Shown here: one piece after another, positions 1-9,625 of the stretch
Layout: each line of letters begins with the position of its first letter
How positions within the stretch are numbered: position 1 is the first letter of the stretch
Origin: Hyella patelloides LEGE 07179
Lineage (GTDB): Bacteria > Cyanobacteriota > Cyanobacteriia > Cyanobacteriales > Xenococcaceae
DNA length: 35,931 nucleotides
Direction of reading: 5' to 3'
Assembly (NCBI RefSeq): GCF_900659865.1
Contig: NZ_LR213806.1
Span: 1 to 35,931, forward strand
Made by a program: the position numbers and the translations under genes
The notes under the pieces: model-generated
Seen by the model: only the letters and a program-made list of their open reading frames with translations
Database searches by the model: none
Told to the model about the DNA's origin: nothing

Positions 1-1
1 C

Positions 2-106
2 AGAACTTCCAAAAGGGTTGATACCCTGATTAAAATAGCGATGGATTTAATGAATCCCCAACATCTGCGTAACTGGTTTGCCCACTGCTGCTACTGTCCC
101 TTATAA
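2..106 (+). pseudogene. C-terminal remnant of a transposase (IS630-like), cut by window edge
   Basis: The + strand is open from base 2 to a TAA at 104-106 and encodes 34 residues ending in NPQHLRNWFAHCCYCPL. The WF-H-CYC ending resembles the C-terminus of IS630-type transposases common in cyanobacteria; this is recall, not a search. Nothing more can be said because the rest lies outside the window. It overlaps the 3' end of the convergent gene at 91-420, so the element boundary may lie inside that gene. It could be a complete transposase running in from the left or only a remnant. Confidence 0.4.
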
Positions 107-420
107 ACCTGCAAACCGCTGTAAATGTTTGTGGGCGTATTTTGATTACAGGCTACACCAATACGCACATACATACTGTCATCTTCAGACAAAAGCTTCA
201 AAAGGTCTATCGGTGTATGTACCGATTCTACCAATAGTCTACGAAATTTGATGGTCAATTGTGGTAAAAAATGAGGATTGGCAATTAAAAATAAACTTAT
301 ATGCGGATTCCTTACGATTTCAAAAAGATAACTACATGATAATTTTTTAAATATATCTGGTAGAGTATCAGGATTGCTGGATACCATATAAAGCAATCTG
401 AGATTTTGGCTGTTTACCAT
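91..420 (-). CDS. Small protein with leucine-rich-repeat-variant-like units, possibly 3'-truncated
   Basis: A protein of 109 residues whose sequence repeats a pattern like that of leucine-rich repeat variant (LRV/HEAT-like) proteins: SSNPDTLPDIFKKL, RNPHISLFLIANPHFLPQL, and VRIGVACNQNTPTNI near the end. Such repeats form short helical solenoids that bind other proteins; no enzyme motif is visible. The ATG at 420 has a purine-rich AGGGA upstream. The reading frame stops inside the end of the transposase-like sequence on the other strand, so the last few residues may come from inserted DNA and the protein may have lost further repeats. The function is unknown. Confidence 0.55.
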   Translation of the reverse strand: MVNSQNLRLLYMVSSNPDTLPDIFKKLSCSYLFEIVRNPHISLFLIANPHFLPQLTIKFRRLLVESVHTPIDLLKLLSEDDSMYVRIGVACNQNTPTNIYSGLQVYKGQ

Positions 421-452
421 CAGTTTTCCCTAAATAAATAATGTTATTAGAT

Positions 453-1334
453 TCAGATCATCGAATGTAATTCTACGAGCATCTTTTGCAGAGAGTCTTG
501 CCAATAGGGAGGATAAACACCTACAGCTTTAGTATATTTACCTTTGGATAATACTGAATAATGAGGGCGTGCTGCGGGTGTAGGATATTCAGCCGTGGTA
601 ATTGGTAAAACTGTTTTGATTTTTAAAGGAAAACCTAACTGGGCTGCTTCTTCAAAAATTGCTAAAGCAAAATCATACCAGCTAGCCACCCCACTATTAG
701 TAAAGTGATAGATTCCTGAAGCAATTTGATTATGGGGATTAACTAAATTAGCGATCGCATCAGCAATATCATAAGACCAAGTAGGCGAGCCTATTTGATC
801 TGCTACTACTTTTAATTCTTCTCTAGATGCGCCGAGTCGTAGCATGGTTTTAACAAAGTTACCATGTCCTTTTGAGCCATAAACCCAAGCGGTGCGTAAA
901 ATAATATAGCGATCGCTATTTTGACTAATACCTTGTTCTCCCAGTAATTTGGATTGTCCGTAAATGCCTAAAGGATTAACCGCATCTTCTTCTAAATAAG
1001 GAGTATGATGTTTGCCATCAAAGACATAATCTGTGGATATATGTACCAAATTAGCAGCAATCTCTTGGGTAGCCTGAGCCATAATTTTAGGTGCTACGGC
1101 GTTAATTGCCATTGCCATTTCTGAATCGGTTTCTGCTTTATCTACGGCGGTATAAGCAGATGCATTAACTACGATATCTGGCGCGATTGAGGTAATAGCT
1201 GGTTTAATCTCATCAGACTGAGTTAGATCGAGTTGTTGACGAGTTAGGGTTACTAATTCGCCCAAAGGCTGAAGAGTTGTGAGTAATTCTTGTCCGACTT
1301 GTCCTGTACTGCCGATTAGCAAAATTTTTTTCAT
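453..1334 (-). CDS. rfbD: dTDP-4-dehydrorhamnose reductase
   Basis: Catalyses the last step of dTDP-L-rhamnose synthesis, the NAD(P)H-dependent reduction of dTDP-4-keto-L-rhamnose, in the cytoplasm. The product feeds surface polysaccharide. The 293-residue length is normal for RmlD. The N-terminal Rossmann motif GSTGQVGQ (residues 8-15), the STDYVFDG segment (100-107) and the catalytic Y125-xxx-K129 pair in YGQSK are intact, as expected of an extended short-chain dehydrogenase. It lies 10 bases after rfbC on the same strand, so the two are probably cotranscribed and act in consecutive steps. rfbA and rfbB are not in the window. Confidence 0.95.
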   Translation of the reverse strand: MKKILLIGSTGQVGQELLTTLQPLGELVTLTRQQLDLTQSDEIKPAITSIAPDIVVNASAYTAVDKAETDSEMAMAINAVAPKIMAQATQEIAANLVHISTDYVFDGKHHTPYLEEDAVNPLGIYGQSKLLGEQGISQNSDRYIILRTAWVYGSKGHGNFVKTMLRLGASREELKVVADQIGSPTWSYDIADAIANLVNPHNQIASGIYHFTNSGVASWYDFALAIFEEAAQLGFPLKIKTVLPITTAEYPTPAARPHYSVLSKGKYTKAVGVYPPYWQDSLQKMLVELHSMI

Positions 1335-1344
1335 GTTCCTAAAC

Positions 1345-1890
1345 TCAAGAAAATAACTCGGCTTTTTTTAAAGGTGGTGCAGATTGGTCTTTAGCTGATA
1401 ATATAGGCTCTGCTTCAATTTGCCAATCAATTCCCAAATCGGGATCATTCCACAAGATAGACCTTTCATACTGAGGTGCATAGTAATCAGTGGTCTTATA
1501 AAGAAAATCTGCCGTCTCTGAAAGTACTACAAATCCATGAGCCAAACCTGGAGGAACCCAAAACTGTCTCTTATTTTCTGCACTTAAAAGACAACTTACC
1601 CATTGTCCAAAAGTAGGAGAACTTTTTCTAATATCTACCGCTACATCCAGAACTTCTCCAGCTACCACTCGAACTAATTTTCCTTGAGGCTGCTGTATCT
1701 GATAGTGTAGACCCCGTAAAACATTTTGGCTAGAACGAGAGTGATTATCTTGAACAAACTCAAGTGTAACACCAGTTTCGCTTCCAAACTTTTGGGCATT
1801 AAAACTCTCTAAAAAAAAACCGCGATCGTCGCCGTAAACTTGAGGTTCAATTATCAGAACATCTCTGATTTTCGTTGGGATTACTTTCAT
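1345..1890 (-). CDS. rfbC: dTDP-4-dehydrorhamnose 3,5-epimerase
   Basis: Epimerises dTDP-4-keto-6-deoxyglucose at C3 and C5, giving the substrate of RfbD encoded just downstream. The protein is 181 residues, the usual RmlC size, and forms a cupin fold. Visible family features are the GDDRGFFLESF segment (20-30), the RGLHYQ motif with the catalytic histidine at 62, PPGLAHGF (113-120), and Y131 in the LYKTTDYY segment as the likely general acid. It is the first gene of the rfbC-rfbD pair. The start is the ATG at 1890. Confidence 0.95.
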   Translation of the reverse strand: MKVIPTKIRDVLIIEPQVYGDDRGFFLESFNAQKFGSETGVTLEFVQDNHSRSSQNVLRGLHYQIQQPQGKLVRVVAGEVLDVAVDIRKSSPTFGQWVSCLLSAENKRQFWVPPGLAHGFVVLSETADFLYKTTDYYAPQYERSILWNDPDLGIDWQIEAEPILSAKDQSAPPLKKAELFS

Positions 1891-2034
1891 GAAATCTTTG
1901 CACCGATCGCTGATATTCCATTAAAGATTATTTTCTTCTAATAAGAGCCAATAATCTTTGATTGCACCAGGATAGCATAGGTGATTAATGTAAAAAGGTG
2001 GTGATTTTGAAGCTAAACCAATACTTTTTACCCT

Positions 2035-2181
2035 CTAAAATTTTCCACTCATCAAAAAGCTTACTGGCGCAGGAATCATTTCACCACGAAAATCCAATAA
2101 CTGAACTATCACCAAATAAGCGATCGCGATCGCAATGGAAATAATTCCCGTAATAATCGCTATAATTTTACCTCGATCCAT
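2035..2181 (-). CDS. 48-residue single-pass membrane microprotein
   Basis: A short reading frame starts at the ATG at 2181 and stops at TAG 2037-2035. It begins MDRGKIIAIITGIISIAI, continues as one hydrophobic helix to about residue 29, and ends with LLDFRGEMIPAPVSF and a short polar tail. The Asp/Arg start, single membrane helix and FRGEMIPAP tail look like a small protein family I recall in many cyanobacterial genomes, but I cannot name a function. Its HIP1-type GCGATCGCGATCGC run encodes the Ile-Ala repeat of the helix. It sits between rfbC and petJ on the same strand, with a terminator separating it from petJ. Confidence 0.65.
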   Translation of the reverse strand: MDRGKIIAIITGIISIAIAIAYLVIVQLLDFRGEMIPAPVSFLMSGKF

Positions 2182-2241
2182 AACCAACAACCTCTTCGGT
2201 AACCTTTATCAAGTTTAGGCTTTTTTGGTTTAACTATGGGC

Positions 2242-2284
2242 AAAAAAATAACTCTCAATCTTCATAGTTGTTAGATCGAGAGTT
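2242..2284 (-). terminator. Rho-independent terminator on the petJ strand
   Basis: Read on the minus strand, AACTCTC-G-ATCT (2284-2273) pairs with AGAT-T-GAGAGTT (2261-2250), with one mismatch. A run of seven T residues follows (2248-2242). It lies about 190 bases after the petJ stop and just before the 48-residue membrane protein gene, so it likely ends the petJ transcript. Confidence 0.7.
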
Positions 2285-2473
2285 AATAGTACTAACTGGA
2301 AAAATGATTGCTACATATCAATTTCCGCACCTTTGCTTTAATCATCCTTGTAGCCAACTTAAATCCAGATGATATTACGATGAACACCGAGAACTGGTGA
2401 CTGTTTTGTTGCGCGATCGCGCTAGAACTTAAAACTCATTTCTTGTCCCATCACCGATCGTTAGAATAACTAT

Positions 2474-2809
2474 CTACCAGCCACTATCAGCCTGGGAAAG
2501 TACATAGGTAGCCACGTCTTCAATTTGTGCCTCACTTAATTTACTACCAAAAGCGGGCATGGCATTCTTTCCGTTGGTAACTTGATACTTAATCGCATCT
2601 AAAGAATACATATCGTACTGCTTTAAAGCATCCTGTTTCAAAGTTTTAACAGCGTTAACTACATTATTTCCTCCCATGTGGCAAGCAGCACAGTTAGCAC
2701 CAAATATCTTACCGCCATTAGCAGCATCACCAGCAAAAGCAGGGCTAGCAAAACTGAAGCTGACTACAGTGACGATGGCAAATGCTAGTGCCAATAATCT
2801 TTTAAACAT
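2474..2809 (-). CDS. petJ: Cytochrome c6
   Basis: Soluble lumenal haem protein that carries electrons from cytochrome b6f to photosystem I or to cytochrome oxidase, and replaces plastocyanin when copper is short. The ATG at 2809 is chosen because GAGGAGA lies just upstream. The precursor is 111 residues with a signal peptide ending ASPAFA (residue 26) and a mature part of 85 residues. The haem motif CAACH (mature 14-18) and the axial methionine in KNAMPAFG are present. It is divergent from petE across about 257 bases holding two copies of a likely copper-response operator, which fits the known alternation of the two carriers. Confidence 0.96.
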   Translation of the reverse strand: MFKRLLALAFAIVTVVSFSFASPAFAGDAANGGKIFGANCAACHMGGNNVVNAVKTLKQDALKQYDMYSLDAIKYQVTNGKNAMPAFGSKLSEAQIEDVATYVLSQADSGW

Positions 2810-2884
2810 GATTTCTCCTCTCAAAGTCAATTCATTAAATCGTTACCTGTCAATCGTCAGATGCTTTTCTTAGAACTGTCAAAA

Positions 2885-2919
2885 GACAAACTGTCGTATT
2901 TAAACTTTGACAGCTTGTC
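2885..2919. promoter_or_regulatory. Two GAC-N5-GTC operators between petJ and petE (probable PetR sites)
   Basis: GACAAACTGTC lies at 2885-2895 and GACAGCTTGTC at 2909-2919, 24 bases centre to centre. The second is the core of a larger perfect inverted repeat, TTTGACA-N3-TGTCAAA. In Synechocystis a GAC-N5-GTC motif is, as I recall, bound by the BlaI-type regulator PetR, which switches petE and petJ with copper. The right-hand site overlaps TTGACA at 2907-2912, a possible -35 of petE with TAGAAT at 2932-2937 (19-base spacing). One shared control region for both genes is the inference. Confidence 0.65.
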
Positions 2920-2966
2920 AAACTTTTGTAGTAGAATGAATAACTGAGCAATGTAGAAGTCACAGA

Positions 2967-3016
2967 CTCCCTTAAACTCTGGGAGATAAACAACACGAGG
3001 TTGGTTGTAACCGTGT
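2967..3016 (+). promoter_or_regulatory. petE: Two small hairpins in the petE leader
   Basis: CTCCC (2967-2971) can pair with GGGAG (2981-2985). Further on, ACAC-ga-GGTT (2993-3002) can pair with AACC-GTGT (3009-3016), with a two-base bulge. Both lie between the presumed petE promoter and the ATG at 3067, so they would be in the mRNA leader. Roles in stability or translation are possible but not shown. Confidence 0.4.
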
Positions 3017-3066
3017 CTTCAATAACTTTAAGTAAAAAAAGATTACAATATTCAAACGCTATTCAA

Positions 3067-3426
3067 ATGACAAAGAAACTAAGTTTATTATTATCTACTC
3101 TTTTGCTAGTGGTTGCTAGCTTTTTTGTAACCAGCAATCCTGCTATGGCAGAAACTTATGAAATTAAAATGGGTTCTGACAATGGAATGCTCAAGTTTGT
3201 ACCCGAAACAATAACTGTTAAAGAAGGAGATACTGTGAAGTGGGTTAATAACAAAATGGCTCCTCACAATGCAGTATTTGAAAGCGATGCAGTGAAATCT
3301 CACAAAAACCTTGTATTCTCTCCTGGTGAATCTTACGAAACTACTTTTAAAGAATCTGGTGAATACAGCTACTACTGTGAACCCCATCGTGGCGCGGGTA
3401 TGGTAGGTAAAATTATTGTCCAATAG
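3067..3426 (+). CDS. petE: Plastocyanin, short form
   Basis: Lumenal blue-copper protein that shuttles electrons from cytochrome b6f to photosystem I. The ATG at 3067 is preferred to the earlier in-frame TTG at 3001 because it starts a clean signal peptide ([10 protein letters not shown] to SNPAMA, 28 residues). The mature 91-residue protein has all four copper ligands: H39 (APHN), C76, H79 and M84 in [11 protein letters not shown]. It is about seven residues shorter than the Synechocystis-type protein as I recall it; the gap falls in the loop between His39 and the SHKNL segment. It is divergent from petJ and followed by a strong terminator. Confidence 0.96.
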   Translation: MTKKLSLLLSTLLLVVASFFVTSNPAMAETYEIKMGSDNGMLKFVPETITVKEGDTVKWVNNKMAPHNAVFESDAVKSHKNLVFSPGESYETTFKESGEYSYYCEPHRGAGMVGKIIVQ

Positions 3427-3492
3427 AACTTATGATGCTTAGCTCGATCTAATCTGATTGCAGTTAACACAATTTTTCATTTCTCATATTAG

Positions 3493-3519
3493 AGGTTTGG
3501 CGATGCCAAACCTTTTTTT
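3493..3519 (+). terminator. petE Rho-independent terminator
   Basis: A perfect 9-bp stem, AGGTTTGGC (3493-3501) with GCCAAACCT (3505-3513), has a GAT loop and runs into seven T residues (3513-3519). It lies 67 bases after the petE stop. Confidence 0.85.
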
Positions 3520-3617
3520 ATCTCATGAAGATCGAAGTAACCAAACAGTCTGTTAATAAACGAGCGCACTTAGGGAACTATAAAGATTGTAATCACTTAA
3601 ATAATTCTTAGCTAGTA

Positions 3618-4598
3618 ATGTATTCTGTTGCTCATAACTCTTCTGAATCCACCAATTTTGATTCAACCCCAGTGGTACAGACTTGGAATTTGCGAAAAGT
3701 CTACCGTACTGGTTTTTGGATGAATCAAAAAGTTGAATCACTCAAAGACTGTTCTCTGACAGTGTACCAAGGAGAAACATTTGGTTTACTAGGTCCTAAT
3801 GGTGCAGGAAAAACTACTCTGTTAAAAACTTTATTGGGTATTATTCGCCCTACTTCGGGAAAAGGAGTATTATTAGGTAAACCTATAGGCGATCGCTCTG
3901 TCAAACAAAGAATTGGCTACCTTCCAGAAAATGCCTATCTCTACGACTATCTGACTGCTTGGGAATTTTTGGAATTTACGGCTGGTTTATTTCAGATTCC
4001 GACTGCCAAACAACGTAAAAAAATTATCGAACTCTTAGATCTGGTAGGCTTGGCTAAATCTGCTGCACAAAAAAAGAAAATTAAGCAATACTCCAAAGGA
4101 ATGCGCCAAAGGGTAGGAATGGCACAAGCCTTGATTAACGATCCCGATATTGTCTTTCTTGATGAACCCATGTCAGGACTCGATCCTATGGGACGTTATC
4201 GAATGCGAGAAATTGTCCTTTCTTTGAAAAGACAGGGTAAAACAATCTTTTTTAACTCCCATATTTTAGCTGATGTCGAACAAATATGCGATCGCATTGC
4301 CGTACTTGCTTTGGGAGATTTAATTTGTCAAGGTTCTCTTCGCGAACTGCTTGGTAATGGAGATGTCTATCAAGTAGTAGTTAGGGGGGGCGATTCTCAA
4401 AGTTTGAATCCTTGGATTAAAAACCTGGCTTGGGAACACGATCGTTGGTATGGAGAGCTTACAGGACAGCCAGATCGGTTTCTTGCTCACTTAAAAGAAA
4501 TTGATGCTCACTTGATTGGAATGCATTTAGCTCGTCCTTCTTTGGAAGAATTCTTCATGCAACAACTTCGAGAGCGCAATATTGAGTTTAGCCGTTAA
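3618..4598 (+). CDS. ABC transporter ATP-binding protein (ABC-2/CcmA type)
   Basis: Cytoplasmic ATPase subunit of an ABC exporter. Walker A GPNGAGKTT (59-67), the signature YSKGMRQR (158-165), Walker B IVFLDEP (178-184) and an NSHIL H-loop are all intact, so it should hydrolyse ATP. The 326-residue length includes a C-terminal extension of about 90 residues ending in a SLEEFFMQQL segment, typical of the CcmA/NatA-type partners of ABC-2 permeases. No permease gene is next to it, so the cargo cannot be inferred. It follows the petE terminator and starts at the ATG at 3618; no clear ribosome binding site is seen. Confidence 0.88.
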   Translation: MYSVAHNSSESTNFDSTPVVQTWNLRKVYRTGFWMNQKVESLKDCSLTVYQGETFGLLGPNGAGKTTLLKTLLGIIRPTSGKGVLLGKPIGDRSVKQRIGYLPENAYLYDYLTAWEFLEFTAGLFQIPTAKQRKKIIELLDLVGLAKSAAQKKKIKQYSKGMRQRVGMAQALINDPDIVFLDEPMSGLDPMGRYRMREIVLSLKRQGKTIFFNSHILADVEQICDRIAVLALGDLICQGSLRELLGNGDVYQVVVRGGDSQSLNPWIKNLAWEHDRWYGELTGQPDRFLAHLKEIDAHLIGMHLARPSLEEFFMQQLRERNIEFSR

Positions 4599-4869
4599 TT
4601 TGGTAGCTATTGGCTATGAGATTCTCCATCGGAAAGGTTAATAGCTTTTCTGATGGATAGATATTCTGCGTTAAAAATCAGCAAACTTAAACTACTACAT
4701 AGTCTTGAGTTTATTTTTCACTAAACTCAAAAAACTAGATCGAGCAAAATTGCTTTTGCTGAATTAAAGCACGATAAGCAGATATTTTATCTTCTCATCT
4801 ACTAAGTTGAAATTAGCTAACAGAGACAAACACTAGGCGTTTATTCAATACTTTAAATCAGCAACTTTG

Positions 4870-5238
4870 TTAAATCTCTGACAAGACAGATTGAATCTTT
4901 TCTTTTTGATTACTGTCTACAGATTGACTGGGTTGTAGTTGATATTTGATTAAATCTGCCAACTCTTGTAGCTGATTAATCGCTTCTGCACCTTCTAGCT
5001 TCATCAATTCGCGGTCGTCTCTCATTTCTGTCCAGGTGATTCCGTAGTCGGAAACTAAAAAACGAATCAGATGATCGCCTCCTAAACTAACCATGAAAGA
5101 AGCACTATTTAGCTGATTGCCACAGGTGTAACAAGATGCCAAATAACCCTTATTTTCTAATGCGATCGCTAATGCTTGGAGATTCATTACCAAGTCACTG
5201 ACAAATTGACGGTGTTGTTGTGCGAGTCTATTAAACAC
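4870..5238 (-). CDS. DUF1815-like cyanobacterial protein
   Basis: A 122-residue soluble protein with no signal peptide or membrane helix. It starts at a GTG (5238-5236) with a strong GGAGG upstream. Segments such as QFVSDLVMNLQALA, a CYTCGN cysteine pair near residue 41 and RFLVSDYGITWTEMRDD are reminiscent of the DUF1815 family found in cyanobacteria. This match is from memory. The CxxC pair could bind metal or be redox active. It stands alone between two intergenic stretches, and no function is known to me. Confidence 0.65.
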   Translation of the reverse strand: MFNRLAQQHRQFVSDLVMNLQALAIALENKGYLASCYTCGNQLNSASFMVSLGGDHLIRFLVSDYGITWTEMRDDRELMKLEGAEAINQLQELADLIKYQLQPSQSVDSNQKEKIQSVLSEI

Positions 5239-5683
5239 TATTTTCCTCCAAACACCAGTTTATATCTTAGCTGTTTTAAGATTTTTTTAATATTTGCATA
5301 ATTGATGATCGAAATAAACATATCTAACTTTTTCCTATACTTCGTCAGAACTAAAACAAGTCATCCGCGCTCAGAAAGTGAAACAGCAATCATGAAGCCT
5401 ATTCTATTTTAGACATTTTAAAGTTTCCAATAGATAATCTGCATCAAAGAGTTCTTGCTTTCTTTATTTCCATAATGTCTCAAAAAATTTTTTTTATTGT
5501 GATTTGTGATGCAAAAACTCGAAAAATTGTCAAGCAAAAGTAATACAAATATAAGAGTTGTTTACAATAAGCTTTCTGTATCTGATGCTCTTCAGACTTA
5601 TTAATAACCCAGTGACCCAAATCTCACTAAAATACCTGTAAAGTACTCTCAATCGTTAAAAATAACTAGAGCAAGAGAACATA
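5239..5683. other. Intergenic region without a recognised gene (445 bp)
   Basis: The region is AT-rich and separates the divergent DUF1815-like gene and hpnH, so it must hold both promoters. I see no convincing open frame, RNA gene or strong hairpin in it. Confidence 0.5.
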
Positions 5684-6697
5684 ATGGCAGTTCAATTACA
5701 ACAAGCTTTAACCGTAGGTAAGTATTTGGTTACCCAACGTTTGCTAGGGCGGAAAAAATTCCCTTTGGTATTGATGCTAGAGCCTCTATTTCGTTGTAAC
5801 CTAGCCTGTTCGGGTTGCGGAAAAATACAGCATCCCCCAGAAATCTTAAAACAAAATCTCTCTCCCGAAGAGTGCTTCGCAGCAGTAGAAGAATGTGGCG
5901 CACCAGTAGTTTCTATTCCTGGGGGAGAGCCTTTACTACACCCTCAAATCAATGAAATTGTTCGAGGATTAGTAGAACGCAAAAAATTTGTTTACCTCTG
6001 CACCAACGGCTTGTTGCTAGAGAAAAGCTTAGATAAATTTCAACCTTCTCCTTACCTAACTTTTAGTGTTCATTTGGATGGCTTAAAAGAACAGCACGAT
6101 CGATGTGTGGATAGAGAAGGGGTCTTTGATAAAGCGATCTCTGCCATTAAAGCTGCTAAAAGTAAGGGTTTTCGTGTTACTACCAATACAACTGTCTTCG
6201 CTGGAGCAGACCCTCAAGAAATGCCAGAATTTTTCGATTTCCTTGAAAGCCTCAACCTTGATGGAATGATGGTTTCTCCTGGTTACAGTTACGCCTGGGC
6301 TCCCGATCAAGAAAGCTTTTTACAAAGAGAGCAAACTAAAGCTTTATTTAGAGAAATTCTTTCTCCTTGGAAATCAGGTCAGAAAAAATGGAATTTTAAC
6401 CATAATCCCCTATTCTTAGAATTTCTTATGGGAGAACAAGATTTTGACTGTACTCCTTGGGGAAGTCCTAGTTATAGCGTATTGGGCTGGCAGAAACCTT
6501 GTTATCTGTTGAATGAAGGCTATTACAAAAGTTATAAAGAACTAATTGAAAAAACCGATTGGGATAATTATGGCAAAGCTAGCGGAAATCCCAAATGTGC
6601 TGATTGCATGGTGCATTGTGGTTATGAGCCCACAGCAGCCACCGCAGCCCTAGAACCCAATAATATGGGTAAAGCTTTGAGTAGTTTGTTTGGGTAA
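5684..6697 (+). CDS. hpnH: Adenosyl-hopene transferase HpnH (radical SAM)
   Basis: Radical SAM enzyme that joins the adenosyl group of SAM to diploptene, the first step in making the C5 side chain of extended hopanoids such as bacteriohopanetetrol. The 337-residue protein has the cluster-binding CNLACSGC motif (C38, C42, C45), a PGGEPLLHP segment typical of SAM contact, and a C-terminal cysteine cluster, KCADCMVHC. The N-terminus [16 protein letters not shown] and overall length match HpnH as I know it. No other hopanoid gene is in the window; squalene-hopene cyclase must be elsewhere. Confidence 0.9.
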   Translation: MAVQLQQALTVGKYLVTQRLLGRKKFPLVLMLEPLFRCNLACSGCGKIQHPPEILKQNLSPEECFAAVEECGAPVVSIPGGEPLLHPQINEIVRGLVERKKFVYLCTNGLLLEKSLDKFQPSPYLTFSVHLDGLKEQHDRCVDREGVFDKAISAIKAAKSKGFRVTTNTTVFAGADPQEMPEFFDFLESLNLDGMMVSPGYSYAWAPDQESFLQREQTKALFREILSPWKSGQKKWNFNHNPLFLEFLMGEQDFDCTPWGSPSYSVLGWQKPCYLLNEGYYKSYKELIEKTDWDNYGKASGNPKCADCMVHCGYEPTAATAALEPNNMGKALSSLFG

Positions 6698-7096
6698 ACA
6701 TCAAGGATGAGGGATGAAGGATAAATTATGAATGATGAAATGATGAACTAGGTTAATTGGTCATGGTTAATAACTGATTATTAACTATCTAAACGCCAAT
6801 AATTGCATCGCTTATTCTAAACTTATCTAAAAAAACATCAAACCCTGTAGAGACGTGATATGTGAGGGGCTGTCTCTTGAATTCATTTCCAGAGTTTACT
6901 TGTCAAGAGATGGGGATAAGCCCCGTCGCGTCTCTCTGCAAACAATGTTTATTAACATTATCAGTTTTCCAATACATCAACAACGAACCACTAACAACCA
7001 ACAAAATCCCAAAATTAAAAATTAAATCGCCATTTGTAACAAAATGCAAAGTATAATAACTAAATTAAGTAAACATTATTAGAGACAAGATATTAA
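6698..7096. other. Intergenic region with degenerate repeats and a MITE-like hairpin (399 bp)
   Basis: After the hpnH stop come degenerate heptamers such as GGTTAAT, TGGTCAT, GGTTAAT (about 6751-6785). A nested inverted repeat follows at 6850-6934 (listed separately). A nearby open frame at 6862-7056 has no family features and crosses the inverted repeat, so it is not called. The crtP promoter must lie in the last part. Confidence 0.5.
6850..6934. repeat. MITE-like nested inverted repeat
   Basis: Three stem segments pair in order: GAGACG (6850-6855) with CGTCTC (6929-6934), GGGGCT (6866-6871) with AGCCCC (6919-6924), and TCTCTTGA (6873-6880) with TCAAGAGA (6903-6910). The outer GTAGAGACG/CGTCTCT ends resemble dispersed palindromes common in cyanobacteria. 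There is no coding capacity and no T run directly after it. Confidence 0.55.
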
Positions 7097-8509
<1,413 letters not shown>

Positions 8510-8673
8510 CAATTAAATACTCTCTTATGCAAACTTGCCCCCAGGATGAGAGAATATTAACCGATGGTTAGAGATTATTTCGCCTTAAAACCACGAAACA
8601 GTCTTTAACTAAACTCAAAAAAGCAAATATTTTAGTTTGCCCTTAAATCCACAGTATTTTTGCTTGCTGGTAA

Positions 8674-9603
8674 ATGCTGCAAATATCTAGAACAAAACCG
8701 AAATCGAACTTGATACCTGTTACCGAGGCTTATAACTACTGTCGTACTATTACGGCGGAATACGCCAAAACCTTTTATCTTGGTACTTTATTGATGCCAA
8801 AAGAAAAGCGTAAAGCTATCTGGGCTATTTACGCCTGGTGTCGTAATACCGACGAATTAGTAGATGGTGCAAAAGCACAATACACCACAGAAGATACTTT
8901 AGCAGAATGGGAGCGACAGCTAGAGTCAACTTTCGCAGGTTTACCTTCAGAAGATGCAGATGTAGCTTTAGCAGATACAGTCAAGCGTTATCCGATGGAC
9001 ATTCAGCCCTTTCGAGATATGATTGCAGGGCAACAAATGGACTTATATCGTAACCGCTATCAAACCTTTGAAGAATTAAAACTCTATTGTTATCGGGTAG
9101 CAGGGACAGTAGGTTTAATGTCTAATGCGGTATTAGGTATCAATCAAGGTAATAGTGGTGTACCGTGGGAAAAAAATACTCAACCTTATAATCCTGAGAA
9201 AGAAGCCGTAGCTCTGGGAATTGCTATGCAGTTGACCAATATTCTGCGGGATGTGGGAGAAGATGCTACGAGAGGAAGAATTTATCTACCTTTAGATGAT
9301 TTAGCAGCTTTTGACTACACAGAGAAAGACTTATTAGCTGGAGTTAATGATGATCGCTGGAAGGCAATTATGCGCTTTCAGATTAAGCGAGCCAGAGCCT
9401 ATTACCAACAAGCAGAAAAAGGCATCAGCTATTTAATTCGTGATTCCCATTTACCAGTATGGACATCTTTGATGTTATATCAAGGTATTCTAGATGCTAT
9501 TGAACATAATAATTACGATGTGTTTAATAAACGAGCCTTTGTGAAAAAACCTATTAAAATAGCTTCTTTGCCTATTGCTTGGTTAAGAGCGCAAGTCTTA
9601 TAG
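8674..9603 (+). CDS. crtB: Phytoene synthase
   Basis: Condenses two geranylgeranyl diphosphates to phytoene, the first committed step of carotenoid synthesis, giving the substrate of CrtP encoded upstream. At 309 residues it is full length. Both Asp-rich Mg-diphosphate motifs are present: RNTDELVDGA early and LTNILRDVGEDATRGR later. It starts at the ATG at 8674. Its stop is 22 bases from the end of the convergent response regulator gene. Confidence 0.96.
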   Translation: MLQISRTKPKSNLIPVTEAYNYCRTITAEYAKTFYLGTLLMPKEKRKAIWAIYAWCRNTDELVDGAKAQYTTEDTLAEWERQLESTFAGLPSEDADVALADTVKRYPMDIQPFRDMIAGQQMDLYRNRYQTFEELKLYCYRVAGTVGLMSNAVLGINQGNSGVPWEKNTQPYNPEKEAVALGIAMQLTNILRDVGEDATRGRIYLPLDDLAAFDYTEKDLLAGVNDDRWKAIMRFQIKRARAYYQQAEKGISYLIRDSHLPVWTSLMLYQGILDAIEHNNYDVFNKRAFVKKPIKIASLPIAWLRAQVL

Positions 9604-9625
9604 AAAAAGGCGAATTTAATCAATA

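Noticed and set aside
3106-3423. Long frame antisense to petE
   Set aside because: It is the reverse complement of a certain gene, rich in Phe and Ser as expected of an antisense shadow, with no ribosome binding site or homology.
6862-7056. Open frame of 64 codons on the plus strand upstream of crtP
   Set aside because: It runs through the inverted repeat at 6850-6934 and a stretch of degenerate repeats, and its translation shows no family features.
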